Origin: Prorocentrum cordatum | Lineage: Eukaryota; Sar; Dinophyceae; Prorocentrales; Prorocentraceae | Reading direction: 5' to 3' | Assembly: GCA_963575745.1 (NCBI GenBank) | Contig: CAUYUJ010003891.1 | Location: 516,693 to 580,692 of the forward strand | DNA length: 64,000 bases | Part shown: piece after piece, positions 23,283 through 32,511 of the stretch | How the letters are laid out: the number at the start of each line of letters is the position of its first letter | Position numbering within the stretch: position 1 is the stretch's first letter | Translations under genes and position numbers: made by a program | Notes under the pieces: model-generated | The model's database searches: none | What the model was told of the DNA's origin: nothing | The model's input: only the letters and a program-made list of their open reading frames with translations

Positions 23283-23888
23283 CACGCGGGCGGAACTCAG
23301 CGCAGGTCACCCCACGGGCTCTCCTCTTCCACGGGCGGCTCCGGAGGCGGCAGGTTCGACGACGCCGCGCCTCCAGTCTGTCCGTCTCCGCCGCGAGGCG
23401 AGCGGGGCCGCCCCTGATCTGCAGCACTGTAGTTATTCTCTTTGTTCTTGGATGCTTTCCCCTTAGACGGGAAGCGAGCGTCATGTTCAAAAGTAGACAG
23501 TATATGCCAGTAATCCAGCGTCCACCACTCCTCGTCGGACAGCCACCACTCCTCGTCGGACAGCCACGTGACCCGGTCTCGGTGGACGTAGTACCCGACA
23601 TGAATTGTTCACATAGCGCGGGTAGGACGCGAGCGGGTCGCAGTCGTAGCCAGCAGCGCCGCGGCCAGCACCCTTGGCCCCATCGCGCGCGCGCCGGGGC
23701 ACCGACCGATCCCAAGCGTTGGGGTGCCATGAGTATTCCTCTCTAGTCGTCACGGCTGAGCCGGCGACGGAGCACGGGGATTCGGCAGCGTCATCAGAAG
23801 CCCGAACGTCTGAGACGTCGGGTCTGAGTGGCGGAGGTGGCGTCAACGGTCTGGCCTTCACCTCATCCTGTGCCCTGCTTGGTCCCAC
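23283..23888 (-). pseudogene. terminal hydrophilic frame of the retroelement
   Basis: Minus-strand sequence shifts between frames but stays protein-like: RPDVSDVRASDDAAESP, then WLSDEEWWLSDEEWW (a 21-bp tandem duplication at 23522-23563), then RFPSKGKASKNKENN and PPPEPPVEEESPWGDLR before a stop near 23303. No domain recognised. It is the last coding-like stretch before the downstream repeat. Confidence 0.35.
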
Positions 23889-24216
23889 GAGGTCGGCTTG
23901 GCCGTCGTGGTGTGGGTTGTCATTTTTACGATCTCACATGAATTTTAACAAACTCCTAGCAGCGGTAGCTACTGGGATGCCATATATTCCGCATGCAGTG
24001 CGGAACGGTCCTGTGTCTATATCCTGAGCTCTGTCCCGGGATCAATATATTTTGTCCTGAAGCCAAGAAATGGCTTCTTGTATCAGAGCACCGTTGCAAC
24101 GGACATCAATCTGCACCTTCCTGCCCAGATTACGGGCCCATTCCTCTATTATGTCGTCCGTCTGAACGGCGGCGCGAATGCGGCAGTCAAGGGCATATTC
24201 ATCTTTCCGTCGCATC

Positions 24217-25392
24217 TTAGTAACGGGGTCCGTGCTCTCTCCGTCGGGGCGAAGTATTCGCCCCGGGCAACCGATATAATATCCCTCCGGGATGAAGGAG
24301 CTCATGGTCTCGCGAACGATCGCAATAATCCTTATGGGCCGAAGACCCAGTTGCATCTGCGTAGTGGTTGTACACATATCCGTCGGGATGATCGAGGTCG
24401 ATCGTTCTTTCGGTTATCAGCGCAGCCTTAGGCCCGCTGATTGCCGAGAAGTGCAGTCCCATGTGTGATTGTTTGCCTGCCCTCGCGGCTTCGCCGGTGG
24501 CAGGTAACAATGCTGGTGCTATTAGGCGATGGTCCCGACATTCGTTGATTCTTCTTGCAAGGGACTGAGATCTGCGAGTCGTCCTCGCCTTGAAATTGTT
24601 CTCCCAAACGACCGGCAACCGTCCGCGAGGGCTTTGCCCTCTAGGGTTTTCTTCTACGTATTCTACGACGTCTTCGTTCTGCGCAGGCAGCCATGGCGTC
24701 CCGAAGTTCACTGCTTCATCAATGGTTCGAAGCGTCGGGACGAAGACATTCGCTCTAGCCATGTCGCTGTACCATCTCGCCCAGCCTCTCACGGGTTCGA
24801 CTAAGTCGCCCCGTACATTTGGCCAGTCGAAGGCGGCCAGAGCTGGGCAAGATATTGGGCGAGCATATTGGTCAATATTCGTCTTCCATAGCAGCGGCCA
24901 CCAGGTATTGATCGCAGTGGTCCGCCTTCCCACCCTTTTGGCTGAGTGTTCAAGCCATCCTACGAACCTCCTGACCAAGGGCCTCAAATACTGGAAGAGA
25001 GGGCCGTGGCGCGCCGGTGGCTGAGCGATGGCGTCCTCTGGCACCCAAGCGGGGAAATTGCCTGGCAGGCTGTTGCCGAATATCTGGCCTGCTGCCGCCA
25101 TTTTAGTATATTCCCCATTCGCCCATTTTCGCTCTTGCCGATGATTACTGCTGATGTTCTTCATCACAAGCGCGGAAGCTTCCTGTTGTCTATCCCCACG
25201 CATTTTGATCCATTGAGGACGGTCCCAGGGGAGATTGTGTTGGCTATTCACTTGTAATACAAGTCCATGCGCCTCAAGGGACCGCGGGATTATTGTTTGA
25301 TTCCACGTCTGAGATATGTAATCACGCGTGACTCTGCGCTTGTATTTGATCCGACAGCTGCAGACAGGGCAATGTCCAAAGCCCGTTCGCAC
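24217..25392 (-). CDS. unknown accessory protein of the retroelement (391 codons)
   Basis: Long minus-strand frame of balanced composition. Near its start it has GFGHCPVCSCR. The same frame upstream supplies RFLCFRYHW, so a small zinc-ribbon-like cluster (C...H...CPVC) may lie there, but part of it precedes the first start codon. The middle contains AAFDWPNVRGDLVEPVRGW and ARANVFVPTLRTIDEA. No family recognised. Frames 25529-25290 and 25713-25468 (KFTDIDKAVSLARQMAHMHW) just upstream probably belonged to the same protein and are separated by shifts. A palindrome with a TTT loop (24627-24641) lies in its second half. Confidence 0.4.
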   Translation of the reverse strand: MRTGFGHCPVCSCRIKYKRRVTRDYISQTWNQTIIPRSLEAHGLVLQVNSQHNLPWDRPQWIKMRGDRQQEASALVMKNISSNHRQERKWANGEYTKMAAAGQIFGNSLPGNFPAWVPEDAIAQPPARHGPLFQYLRPLVRRFVGWLEHSAKRVGRRTTAINTWWPLLWKTNIDQYARPISCPALAAFDWPNVRGDLVEPVRGWARWYSDMARANVFVPTLRTIDEAVNFGTPWLPAQNEDVVEYVEENPRGQSPRGRLPVVWENNFKARTTRRSQSLARRINECRDHRLIAPALLPATGEAARAGKQSHMGLHFSAISGPKAALITERTIDLDHPDGYVYNHYADATGSSAHKDYCDRSRDHELLHPGGILYRLPGANTSPRRREHGPRY

Positions 25393-25467
25393 CCAGTGAT
25401 AGCGGAAGCATAGGAACCTTCCATCATCATCCCAAGGGACGGATAGAAGCCGTTCCTGTATTTCGGG

Positions 25468-25713
25468 TTACAGCTGGGGCTGACGATTCCAAGCCAACAA
25501 CAGAGTCTCGTCTGTGTGGATCCAAGCAATAATCGACTCGTTGTCGAAAGTCACTTCATACGAGGCCCACTCGCGATTGACCAGCACCGACCAATGCATA
25601 TGTGCCATTTGTCTAGCGAGAGAGACGGCTTTGTCAATGTCGGTGAATTTCGGCACCTCTCGGGACACCAGGGCCCCGTCTGGGCAAACCCTATATGAGA
25701 AGCGGGTGAGCAC
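25468..25713 (-). pseudogene. unknown fragment upstream of the terminal accessory frame
   Basis: 81 codons, starting MLTRFSYRVCPDGALV and ending VTFDNESIIAWIHTDETL. Well-mixed composition, no domain recognised. Position and spacing suggest that it connects the phosphotransferase-like region to the 391-codon frame, with indels between. Confidence 0.3.
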
Positions 25714-25770
25714 TCGGCCGGTAAAAACAAGAACAGTCTCCCAAGATTCGCGGTGGTTGGGGAGTTGTTC

Positions 25771-26256
25771 TCATAAGTGGGTGGCATCGTCTGCGTGCCA
25801 GGTCCCCACCGATGGCGGTTCTCCTGCCAGTGCCGCATTTCCCATGGGCACACAACTCCTTACAAGGAGAGGCTCTCCGTAGCTCCGCTGGCTGAGCCAC
25901 GGAGGAACACGAGCGGGATTAAGCATGGTTGGGCTCCTTTTCGTCGGAAGCAGCCTCAGCAAATCATAGTCTGCCTCGCGACAGAGCCCTGAGTCTCTCT
26001 TCGGAAGACGGACCCTTCCATCCGTAGACTCCAAAAATGTCTGCAAGTCCGCGATATGAAGAAGAGATCCATGACTCCTGACTTGGCCAGGGTCATATGA
26101 GACATACATCCTTTCAATGGAAGCAACGAATGTTGAATGTCCCTGGCATGCTCGATAGAAAATAGGTATGGCGGTATCGCTCCTCTCTCTCATATCGTGT
26201 CCACATTCCTTGAACGCGATATCGTGCGATGGGCACTCCATATATTGTGTCCACAT
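25771..26256 (-). pseudogene. Tpt1/KptA-like RNA 2'-phosphotransferase, C-terminal part
   Basis: Residues 35-41 read RACQGHS, matching the signature R-x-x-Q-G-H-S of Tpt1/KptA enzymes, which move a 2'-phosphate from RNA to NAD+. About 20 residues later comes RSHGSLLHIADLQTFLES, where the family has an HGT motif followed by a helix. Here it is HGS. The upstream frame (26288-27547) ends with a segment like the family's N-terminal winged helix. The frame break is between 26288 and 26256. The spacing between the two parts is longer than in bacterial KptA. Function in the element is unknown. RNA end repair or NAD-dependent RNA modification would be guesses. Confidence 0.42.
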
Positions 26257-26287
26257 TTTGTGAAAGCTGGTTCCAACAATCTTGTCA

Positions 26288-27547
26288 CTATCCTTTAGAA
26301 GTATTCCTAAACCTTCCAGTCTCTGGCGGCAGCGCGGCTAAGCCGTGTGCAGCAAGAGCATATGACTGAAAAATAAAACCGTCATCTACGATCTTCTGCA
26401 CCAAGTCACCAAAATAGACCCAGCCGCCCGACGATCTCGCATAGTCAGAGCAATGCCTTGCAAGGTACACAGCGCATTTGCCTATTTGTCCAGCAAGTAA
26501 ATCCGTTCGACAGCTCTGGGTACTCCGCGTGTCCGCACTGCCCAAAGCAGCCGGATCATCGCTGTCGTCGATCCCAACTACCAGCGGCTCGAGGCACGCA
26601 AAGGTCTCCGGAGTAAATCCTTCTGGGACATCATCGGAATGAAATTCAGCTCTGGGGAAATCTTTTGCCTGTTCAAACGTACCTTCAGTTTGGCTGAGGC
26701 TGCTCAACAATGCGAAAATCGGGTCTTCCGCAAATTCAGCTATGTACCGAAGCGTGTTCCCTGTCTGGTTGCGGATGGCTTCGATATGCGGCGGAACGGG
26801 GCCAGTCATATGTGGGTCGCGGACCATCTGTTTCATCGATGCAGGTGTTCTCCGACTGATTAGTCCGCGTACCTCTGTCGTAAGGCACAGCTGTCTGCCC
26901 TTGGATGAGAAAGCATGCCCCACAATGATGTCTTGATCCTCATCACGAGGATATGTGGACAGGGGCTCGCGCTGTCTCCTATCAGGAGCAGGCGGCAGAC
27001 TCATTCTGCAGAACATATTTTCAGATGCTGGGCCAGAAGGGTAAGTCTCATCTTCCATAGAAGCAATGAGCTCGGGGTCTTTGTCGTATGGGAAGGGTGC
27101 AATATCCCCAGGTTCAGCACTTGCCCCCGAGTTCCCCGGATTGCCTGAGACATCCGGGCGCACAGCTGATGCCTTAGGAGCGCATGTTGCCCCCTCCTCC
27201 GGTGGATCCACCGTAGGAGACGGAACCACCGTGGGAGACGACTGTTCTTGATGTGCGTCCAGCTGATCGTCACGCCCCGCTCTGGCTGGACCAGGCGGAG
27301 GGGTCGGAAGACTAGCTGTCACGGCTGAGCCGGACGGGGGTGGAGGAGGAGTAGGTGCTCTAGTCACGCTCGCTCCCGAAGCACCTGTCTCTCCACGTTT
27401 AGATCTCCTGGGCCTCTCCGACACCATCGGAGCACGGACAAAATTTGGTTCCGCTCTAAGGATCTGATCGACAACAACATCTGCAAATCTACTCCATACA
27501 GTGGAATAGGTATGTGGCTCATGTTCCTTATTCCGTTCATATCTCAA
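26288..27547 (-). CDS. accessory protein, Pro-rich N-terminus, winged-helix-like Tpt1 N-domain at C-terminus
   Basis: 419 codons. Residues 45-150 are Pro/Ala/Ser-rich linker containing a CGGCTGAGCCG palindrome. The middle (about 200-330) is well mixed (NTLRYIAEFAEDPIFALLSSL) but unrecognised. Residues 347-390 read LLAGQIGKCAVYLARHCSDY then SSGGWVYFGDLVQKI, which resembles the family pattern LSK-LSY-LRH...GWV-v-DLL at the start of Tpt1/KptA proteins. The signature RxxQGHS lies in the next frame downstream. The ORF ends at a stop that probably arose by mutation or frameshift. Confidence 0.45.
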   Translation of the reverse strand: MRYERNKEHEPHTYSTVWSRFADVVVDQILRAEPNFVRAPMVSERPRRSKRGETGASGASVTRAPTPPPPPSGSAVTASLPTPPPGPARAGRDDQLDAHQEQSSPTVVPSPTVDPPEEGATCAPKASAVRPDVSGNPGNSGASAEPGDIAPFPYDKDPELIASMEDETYPSGPASENMFCRMSLPPAPDRRQREPLSTYPRDEDQDIIVGHAFSSKGRQLCLTTEVRGLISRRTPASMKQMVRDPHMTGPVPPHIEAIRNQTGNTLRYIAEFAEDPIFALLSSLSQTEGTFEQAKDFPRAEFHSDDVPEGFTPETFACLEPLVVGIDDSDDPAALGSADTRSTQSCRTDLLAGQIGKCAVYLARHCSDYARSSGGWVYFGDLVQKIVDDGFIFQSYALAAHGLAALPPETGRFRNTSKG

Positions 27548-27677
27548 ATAGACAAATTTCGCGGCCTCAATGAATGAGACAACTTCTATTCTGCATATTG
27601 TGGAATCGACAGTCTCCGGCTGCCCAGTTTCCTGCGCTCTTGATATGAGGTCACGCCATCTGTAAAAGAACTGTGTT

Positions 27678-28700
27678 TCATTTTTCCAATACTCTGCGTG
27701 CTCTGAAGCGCGAGAAGTGCATGCTCGATACGTGTTTTATGGCTTGGAGAATCATAGTTATGTCATCGGCTCCGACTAACATCGGCGAATCCTCAAACGA
27801 ATGATCCCCATCCGACTGAGTCGGGGGGCTTGCGCCTGGGATGTCCCGTATATTTTCATCTCCGTCTCGGGCAGGAACCCCCTCCTCGGCGGGGGTAGCT
27901 TTCGCCTCGGCCATCAGTTCGCTTTCAACGAGGTTCTGCGCTTCTTCGGGTTGATCTCTTGCAGCACTGCCTTCGGCGCGCTGAGAGCCCCCCCGTCGCC
28001 TGGCCGCTCTAGGTGCAGATTTGTACTGAGGCGCAGCGCTCTGATGGCTTTGATCGATAGGCGGAGTGTCGGGAACATTGGCTCCGATAAATTCGGTTAG
28101 AGCGGGGGGAGGCTCACGCGTACTTGGCTTCCAAAATTGGTTGCCAGCCGCGTCCTTGCCTCCCGGCTTGGCCGGTGGCTGCGTCGGCGGGGGCGCCGCG
28201 ATGTCTCCTTCAACTCGAAGCATCTTCGCTGGCGGAGGGCCCGCCATCTGTGATCCTGGTTTGAATTGCGGCGGAGGCGGAGCTTTCTTGGGCATAATCT
28301 CTTTCGCCTGCGGAATGCCCCCCTGCGGCGCAACGCTCGGCTTCTTGGCCGGCGGCGGCGTCGGCGCTTGAATCACAAGTGGGGCGGTGGAGCCCTTTTG
28401 AAGACGATCTCTCTCGGTCCTCCAACAGACGATCCCTCCTTAGGAGGAGGAGAGGCCTTAAGAGTAGAGGACCAAGTCGCGGCCCCGGGGGGCGGCGCCT
28501 TATATGGCCTATCTTGGATCGCAGGAGTTTGTCCCAGGTTCGGGAAATTCCTGGTCTCGATCGAAAATTGCGTGCCGGACGGCTTAGCCGCCGGCTCAAT
28601 GTGTTTCGCTTCCGCGGCCTTCTTTGTCTTCTCTTTTTTCTTGTCTATTTTGTTCGACCAGCCCCATGGATTCCTCCGTGGCCTCGCTCCTGTGCATCGA
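27678..28700 (-). pseudogene. Pro/Lys-rich accessory protein, frame-broken
   Basis: From about 28670 the minus strand reads WGWSNKIDKKKEKTKKAAEA, then PAAKPSGT (encoded by the palindrome at 28580) and KAPPPGAATWSSTLKASP, to a stop at about 28372. A second frame (28376-27678, starting with GTG) continues as APTPPPAKKPSVAPQGG and ends ITMILQAIKHVSSMHFSRF. It is low-complexity apart from the last 30 residues. No domain recognised. A linker or nucleic-acid-binding role is possible given the Lys and Pro content, but not shown. Confidence 0.4.
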
Positions 28701-28711
28701 ATGAATCTTGG

Positions 28712-30250
28712 TTAATCTGACTCCCTTCTCTTGGAACCAAGGCCAGATGTCGTCAAATTTTCGTTATCAAAGTATGGGCTTCGTTCCTGGTGCCAATCAA
28801 ATGGTTTCAAATTTGGAGCCCAGGCCATCTGTTCCTCCCGGACTTTGTCCGTGGCCGCCGTCCGATCTTCATCTCGATATCTTTCGACCTCAAAGTCCTG
28901 CTCCAGGTTCCAACCATTGTCTCTAGCTACATGCAGCAAGTGCGCCCACGCATCTGCAACGAACAGCGCTGCCGCGGTCCAATGATATAGTCGCAGCTCA
29001 TGCAACACATCGGTCGTCGGGTCGCTCACATACTGTGTCGGCGATCCTTTGATGGCCTTAGGTCTTTTGGCGTAGAAAGCAATCTCAGCCGTTGCCCCAA
29101 TACCATCTCCAAAGGTTTCCTCACCAACAGAATCTGTGGTGTGAGTATTGGGGTTATCAGTACATGGGAAAGAATATGCCCCAACCGCATGCGTCTTAAC
29201 ATCCCCTCCGTATTTAGGATTCGAGGGAAGCAACTGATGGCCCTCCAATATTGCATGAAGGGCAGTTACAGACGTGCCGCGTGACTGCTTCGTCCATCCT
29301 GCGGATGAGTCTGAGACTTCCGCAATCTTTCTATCTGTCACGAAGAAAGGCAATGAAAGCTCGACGCAGTGGGCTCTGCCCACCTTATGGGTCTTCGTCG
29401 TCAATTTGGCCCAGGTCAAGCGGTCAGCCACAATGGCTGTCGTGCTTGCTACCGACCTGTCGGCTTTGATCCTAAAGAAACGCGCCCAATTCGGAACAAT
29501 GTAGCTTGGTGTCGCTGGCGGGATTTTCGTTGACTTCTGCAGCAACTGGAAAGCAAACCACACTTCGCTGTTAGTTGCTTTCTGAACCATTTTCTGTTGC
29601 TTGCTTCTAGCAGGATTCCCTTGCGCGACCTCTGCAACGCGGCCTTCCTCTCCCGGGTAGGCGTTCCCCGGCATCATGCCACAATGGGGATTTTTGCTAG
29701 CAGCGGTGAATGGACAAAGAAAATCATGATGAGTGATTTCTGTCCCCGAAGAGCTTTGAAAAGGGAATTTCCTCGTCTGCTGGTAGGGAAGACAATGTGG
29801 CCAGAAGGGCTCCTCTTCTCCAGGGTTACCTTCTTTTGGCCGCTTCGGGGACATGTACTTGCCGCTGAGCTTGGTTTCGCTTCCCCCCGGGCACTTATTA
29901 CGGATGAGCTTCTCTGTCGCTTCGCCGGGCGTCTCTATATCTTCGACGCCAGATGGCGGCGCCAAAGGGGGGGCGCGAGGCGACTGAGCCGTCCGCGCGC
30001 TGGAACCAGAGCCCGTAGCGGCTGAGCCGCCGGGCCTGGCATCTCCGGCCGAAACAGCAGCATCCGCTGATGGCGTGGCGGGGACAGGGACAGCTACGTC
30101 ACCTGACGTCGCGCCACTCACCGAGATGGCTAAGCCGCTCGGCGCGGCCGCTGGCGCTGCCTTGTTCAGCTCGTTGAGTGCAGTGCGCATTGGCTCATCA
30201 TTTTGTACGCCTTCGTTATCCGACCTTTGGTTCTTCCCCCTTGGAGGCAT
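28712..30250 (-). CDS. unknown accessory protein (512 codons)
   Basis: Starts MPPRGKNQRSDNEG and overlaps the end of the 778-codon frame by 85 bp. Residues 1-110 are Ala/Pro/Ser-rich and contain a palindrome reading GGSAATGS. Residues 120-250 are Cys/His/Pro-containing (FWPHCLPYQQT, THHDFLCPFTAASKNPHC), which could include metal ligands but fit no pattern I know. Residues 255-512 are well mixed (EVWFAFQLLQKSTKIPP, YHWTAAALFVADAWAHLLHV). No family recognised. It is open throughout without stops. Confidence 0.5.
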   Translation of the reverse strand: MPPRGKNQRSDNEGVQNDEPMRTALNELNKAAPAAAPSGLAISVSGATSGDVAVPVPATPSADAAVSAGDARPGGSAATGSGSSARTAQSPRAPPLAPPSGVEDIETPGEATEKLIRNKCPGGSETKLSGKYMSPKRPKEGNPGEEEPFWPHCLPYQQTRKFPFQSSSGTEITHHDFLCPFTAASKNPHCGMMPGNAYPGEEGRVAEVAQGNPARSKQQKMVQKATNSEVWFAFQLLQKSTKIPPATPSYIVPNWARFFRIKADRSVASTTAIVADRLTWAKLTTKTHKVGRAHCVELSLPFFVTDRKIAEVSDSSAGWTKQSRGTSVTALHAILEGHQLLPSNPKYGGDVKTHAVGAYSFPCTDNPNTHTTDSVGEETFGDGIGATAEIAFYAKRPKAIKGSPTQYVSDPTTDVLHELRLYHWTAAALFVADAWAHLLHVARDNGWNLEQDFEVERYRDEDRTAATDKVREEQMAWAPNLKPFDWHQERSPYFDNENLTTSGLGSKRRESD

Positions 30251-32502
30251 TCCAGGACAGAAAGTTTCCCCGCGCGGCAGAAAGTAGGCATCATCCTTCC
30301 ATTGGAAAATATGTCATTATATGCGTCTCCCTTCTTGAGAAAGTTCACAAAAGCCTCTGAATAAAATGGATGTATTGCACCACCTCCAGATCCGTTTGAA
30401 ACGGCTGGGAACTCGTTGTTAGTCAAGGGTGCCCTAAACGGGCGAGTATCAAATATTGACGTGGGTATATTGCCCGCAGCAGGAGCCCAGCTCTGCCAAT
30501 ACATGACTAGGTCGATGATGTCCGCCTCCTGCCTGGCATACCCGTCTTCTCTAGTCGCGCACGTTATACGACCGTCCCGGACGGCTGAGCCGCCGGAAGG
30601 TTGGCAGAAAAATGACACGGATAGTTTGGCCGCTTTGATCATGTAGTCTGCGCACAACTGACCAGCATCAACGCTTTCAATACGCCCTCCATTGTTCAGT
30701 TTGTAGTCCGGGTGGCTGGCGTCGTAATGAAAAGTGTCTCCTGGGCGGTGTCTAAGTTGCCGGTAGAGGCTCACTCCGTCAAGAATCATTATCCTAGGAA
30801 ACATTCCTATTGCTTTGTAGTGTTCGATCCGACGGTTCATTCTGGCTCGGACCAAGGTGGCAACATCATCCCACATCGGGCCAACTCCAACATCATCGCT
30901 CTGCCAGCACTTGTGGCCCCCACCAACAAACATTATGTCAATCGCCCCCTCGGATGAGCGACACATGGCGTCGTCAATCAGTTCAACGGCGTCTTTTATC
31001 ATGAACCTAAGGCTTCCTGCGAATGCGAACGGGTTCTCCTGTCTTTTCGGCCCACTCCCAACTCCGTTTAACTGACATGAGGTATCAACGATGTCATTGC
31101 AATTCCAGAAGGTAAAGCGGATCGGAGCGTGGGTCCCTTTTACGTAACACCCGCTCTGGTCCCGCCGAAACTTTGAAGAGGCATTACGAATGTTCAAAAT
31201 CTGCGCTCCACTCATGGCTTTTTGTACGCTTCCAAACACCGAATCTCGCAGGTTATATTCGGGAAGCAGGCTGTTCTTCATTTTCCCAGGTCCATCCTTG
31301 AATGCAATTGTAGAATATGAAACGATGTGAACAGAACAAGACCAAGAAGTCTTCGACCCATTCCTCATTAAGCTCAGTGGCCGAAAGAAATATGTCACGG
31401 GTTTCCCCGTGTTCGACATGGCCGCGAGGTCCTCTCCTATAAGCGGAATCCATGAATGTCCGTTACTTTGGGCGATCTGAGAAAAGGCCTGACATTTCTT
31501 AACGAAGGTCAGTTTGGTCGACCAGTATCTCATTTTTGGATCCGTGACCCGAATATAGAGGTCTAAGATCTCGTCCACCTTCTCCTGCCAGTCGTTCCTG
31601 GGATGTCTGGGATCTTCCGCGAAAGCCCCCTTCGTGCGTAGATGCTCTAGGACGTTCCAGGGGCCTCGCCCGATGCACGGCTGATCGTCAGACTCAGCTT
31701 CTGCCGCAGCTGATCCTGAGTCGGGCGGCCCCCCCCCTCCACCACCTCCTGAAGAGGGGTGAGCGGGTGGATTGTTTCCCGAGGAGGATCTGCCGGATGC
31801 TGGCGGAGCTCCACCTCCACCAGCTGAGCCGCGGGGCGGGCCGCCGCCAGTTCCCCCGCCAGCTGCCCCGGGAGGGTTACTGTTGCCAGATGTTTGGCCG
31901 GCGGACGATTCGCCGGCCACCTGCCGTCCGGCTCCAGGGTTGCTCAACGAGGGCTGGTTGCCGCACGAGGCTGCTGGTTGGCTGGCCGAAGCGATTGAAT
32001 CGTTCGGTGCCTCTGCTGCCGTTCGCGGCTTCTTCTGCGGCGATAGCTCATCGGCCCCTGGATCGAGACCACCCTTGGCAAACCATTCATCGAGGTTCTG
32101 CGGTCTTTTCCACGGGCGTTGCCTTTGCCGCCAGCGGACCGCCTGCTGAGGGGAAGTCTCGAGATATGCCGTTCTTGCAGTGGCAGTAAGGGCCTCTTCA
32201 ACAACATGCACCGGTACATGATGTAAGCCTTTGACCACTGGAAGAGCGAACACCGTCCCCCAGCTATCCCCGGCGGCTAAGCCACGGGGAGGCTTTCGGG
32301 GAGAAGGGGCCCAAATGTCAACCCAGACTTGCGGGGGGCCCTCGGCCCAATGGTCTATTACTGGGACACTCACATAGTTTCCGAAAATAGTCTCACACCA
32401 AACTGCTGGGCCGACAGTTGGACCTACGACCTCACCTGGCTCGAACGTTCGAACTGTGCAACGGTATCCTCCTGGCGGGTTCATGTATGCCTTACTGACC
32501 AA
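30166..32502 (-). CDS. unknown accessory protein (778 codons), possible SGNH-like core
   Basis: Starts 9 bp after the methyltransferase-like frame ends. Residues 1-150 are well mixed. Residues 155-275 form a Ser/Gly/Pro linker with poly-Gly runs. Residues 300-660 are a probable folded domain: LTFVKKCQAFSQIAQSNGH, IRFTFWNCNDIVD (461-473), IDIMFVGGGHKCW (521-533), RIMILDGVSLYRQL and DTFHYDASHP (589-598) followed by GQLCADYMIK. The D-x-x-H in DASH ahead of a Gly-rich helix start, with an upstream ND, recalls SGNH/GDSL hydrolases, but there is no GDS serine block, so I leave the function open. The frame is intact from end to end, unlike gag and pol in the same element. Confidence 0.5.
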   Translation of the reverse strand: MVSKAYMNPPGGYRCTVRTFEPGEVVGPTVGPAVWCETIFGNYVSVPVIDHWAEGPPQVWVDIWAPSPRKPPRGLAAGDSWGTVFALPVVKGLHHVPVHVVEEALTATARTAYLETSPQQAVRWRQRQRPWKRPQNLDEWFAKGGLDPGADELSPQKKPRTAAEAPNDSIASASQPAASCGNQPSLSNPGAGRQVAGESSAGQTSGNSNPPGAAGGGTGGGPPRGSAGGGGAPPASGRSSSGNNPPAHPSSGGGGGGGPPDSGSAAAEAESDDQPCIGRGPWNVLEHLRTKGAFAEDPRHPRNDWQEKVDEILDLYIRVTDPKMRYWSTKLTFVKKCQAFSQIAQSNGHSWIPLIGEDLAAMSNTGKPVTYFFRPLSLMRNGSKTSWSCSVHIVSYSTIAFKDGPGKMKNSLLPEYNLRDSVFGSVQKAMSGAQILNIRNASSKFRRDQSGCYVKGTHAPIRFTFWNCNDIVDTSCQLNGVGSGPKRQENPFAFAGSLRFMIKDAVELIDDAMCRSSEGAIDIMFVGGGHKCWQSDDVGVGPMWDDVATLVRARMNRRIEHYKAIGMFPRIMILDGVSLYRQLRHRPGDTFHYDASHPDYKLNNGGRIESVDAGQLCADYMIKAAKLSVSFFCQPSGGSAVRDGRITCATREDGYARQEADIIDLVMYWQSWAPAAGNIPTSIFDTRPFRAPLTNNEFPAVSNGSGGGAIHPFYSEAFVNFLKKGDAYNDIFSNGRMMPTFCRAGKLSVLECLQGGRTKGRITKAYKMMSQCALHSTS

Positions 32503-32511
32503 CTTCGTCTT

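Noticed and set aside
24079-24093. TTGTATCAGAGCACC resembling a copia tRNA-Met primer site
   Set aside because: It is on the plus strand and inside coding-like sequence of the minus-strand element, so position and orientation are wrong.
24939-24960. TTTTGGCT...TTCAAG resembling the dinoflagellate spliced leader
   Set aside because: Spacing and flanking bases do not match the leader; chance similarity.
28712-30250. Zinc-finger call for the Cys/His-containing part of the 512-codon frame
   Set aside because: The Cys and His are too irregularly spaced to match a known finger pattern.
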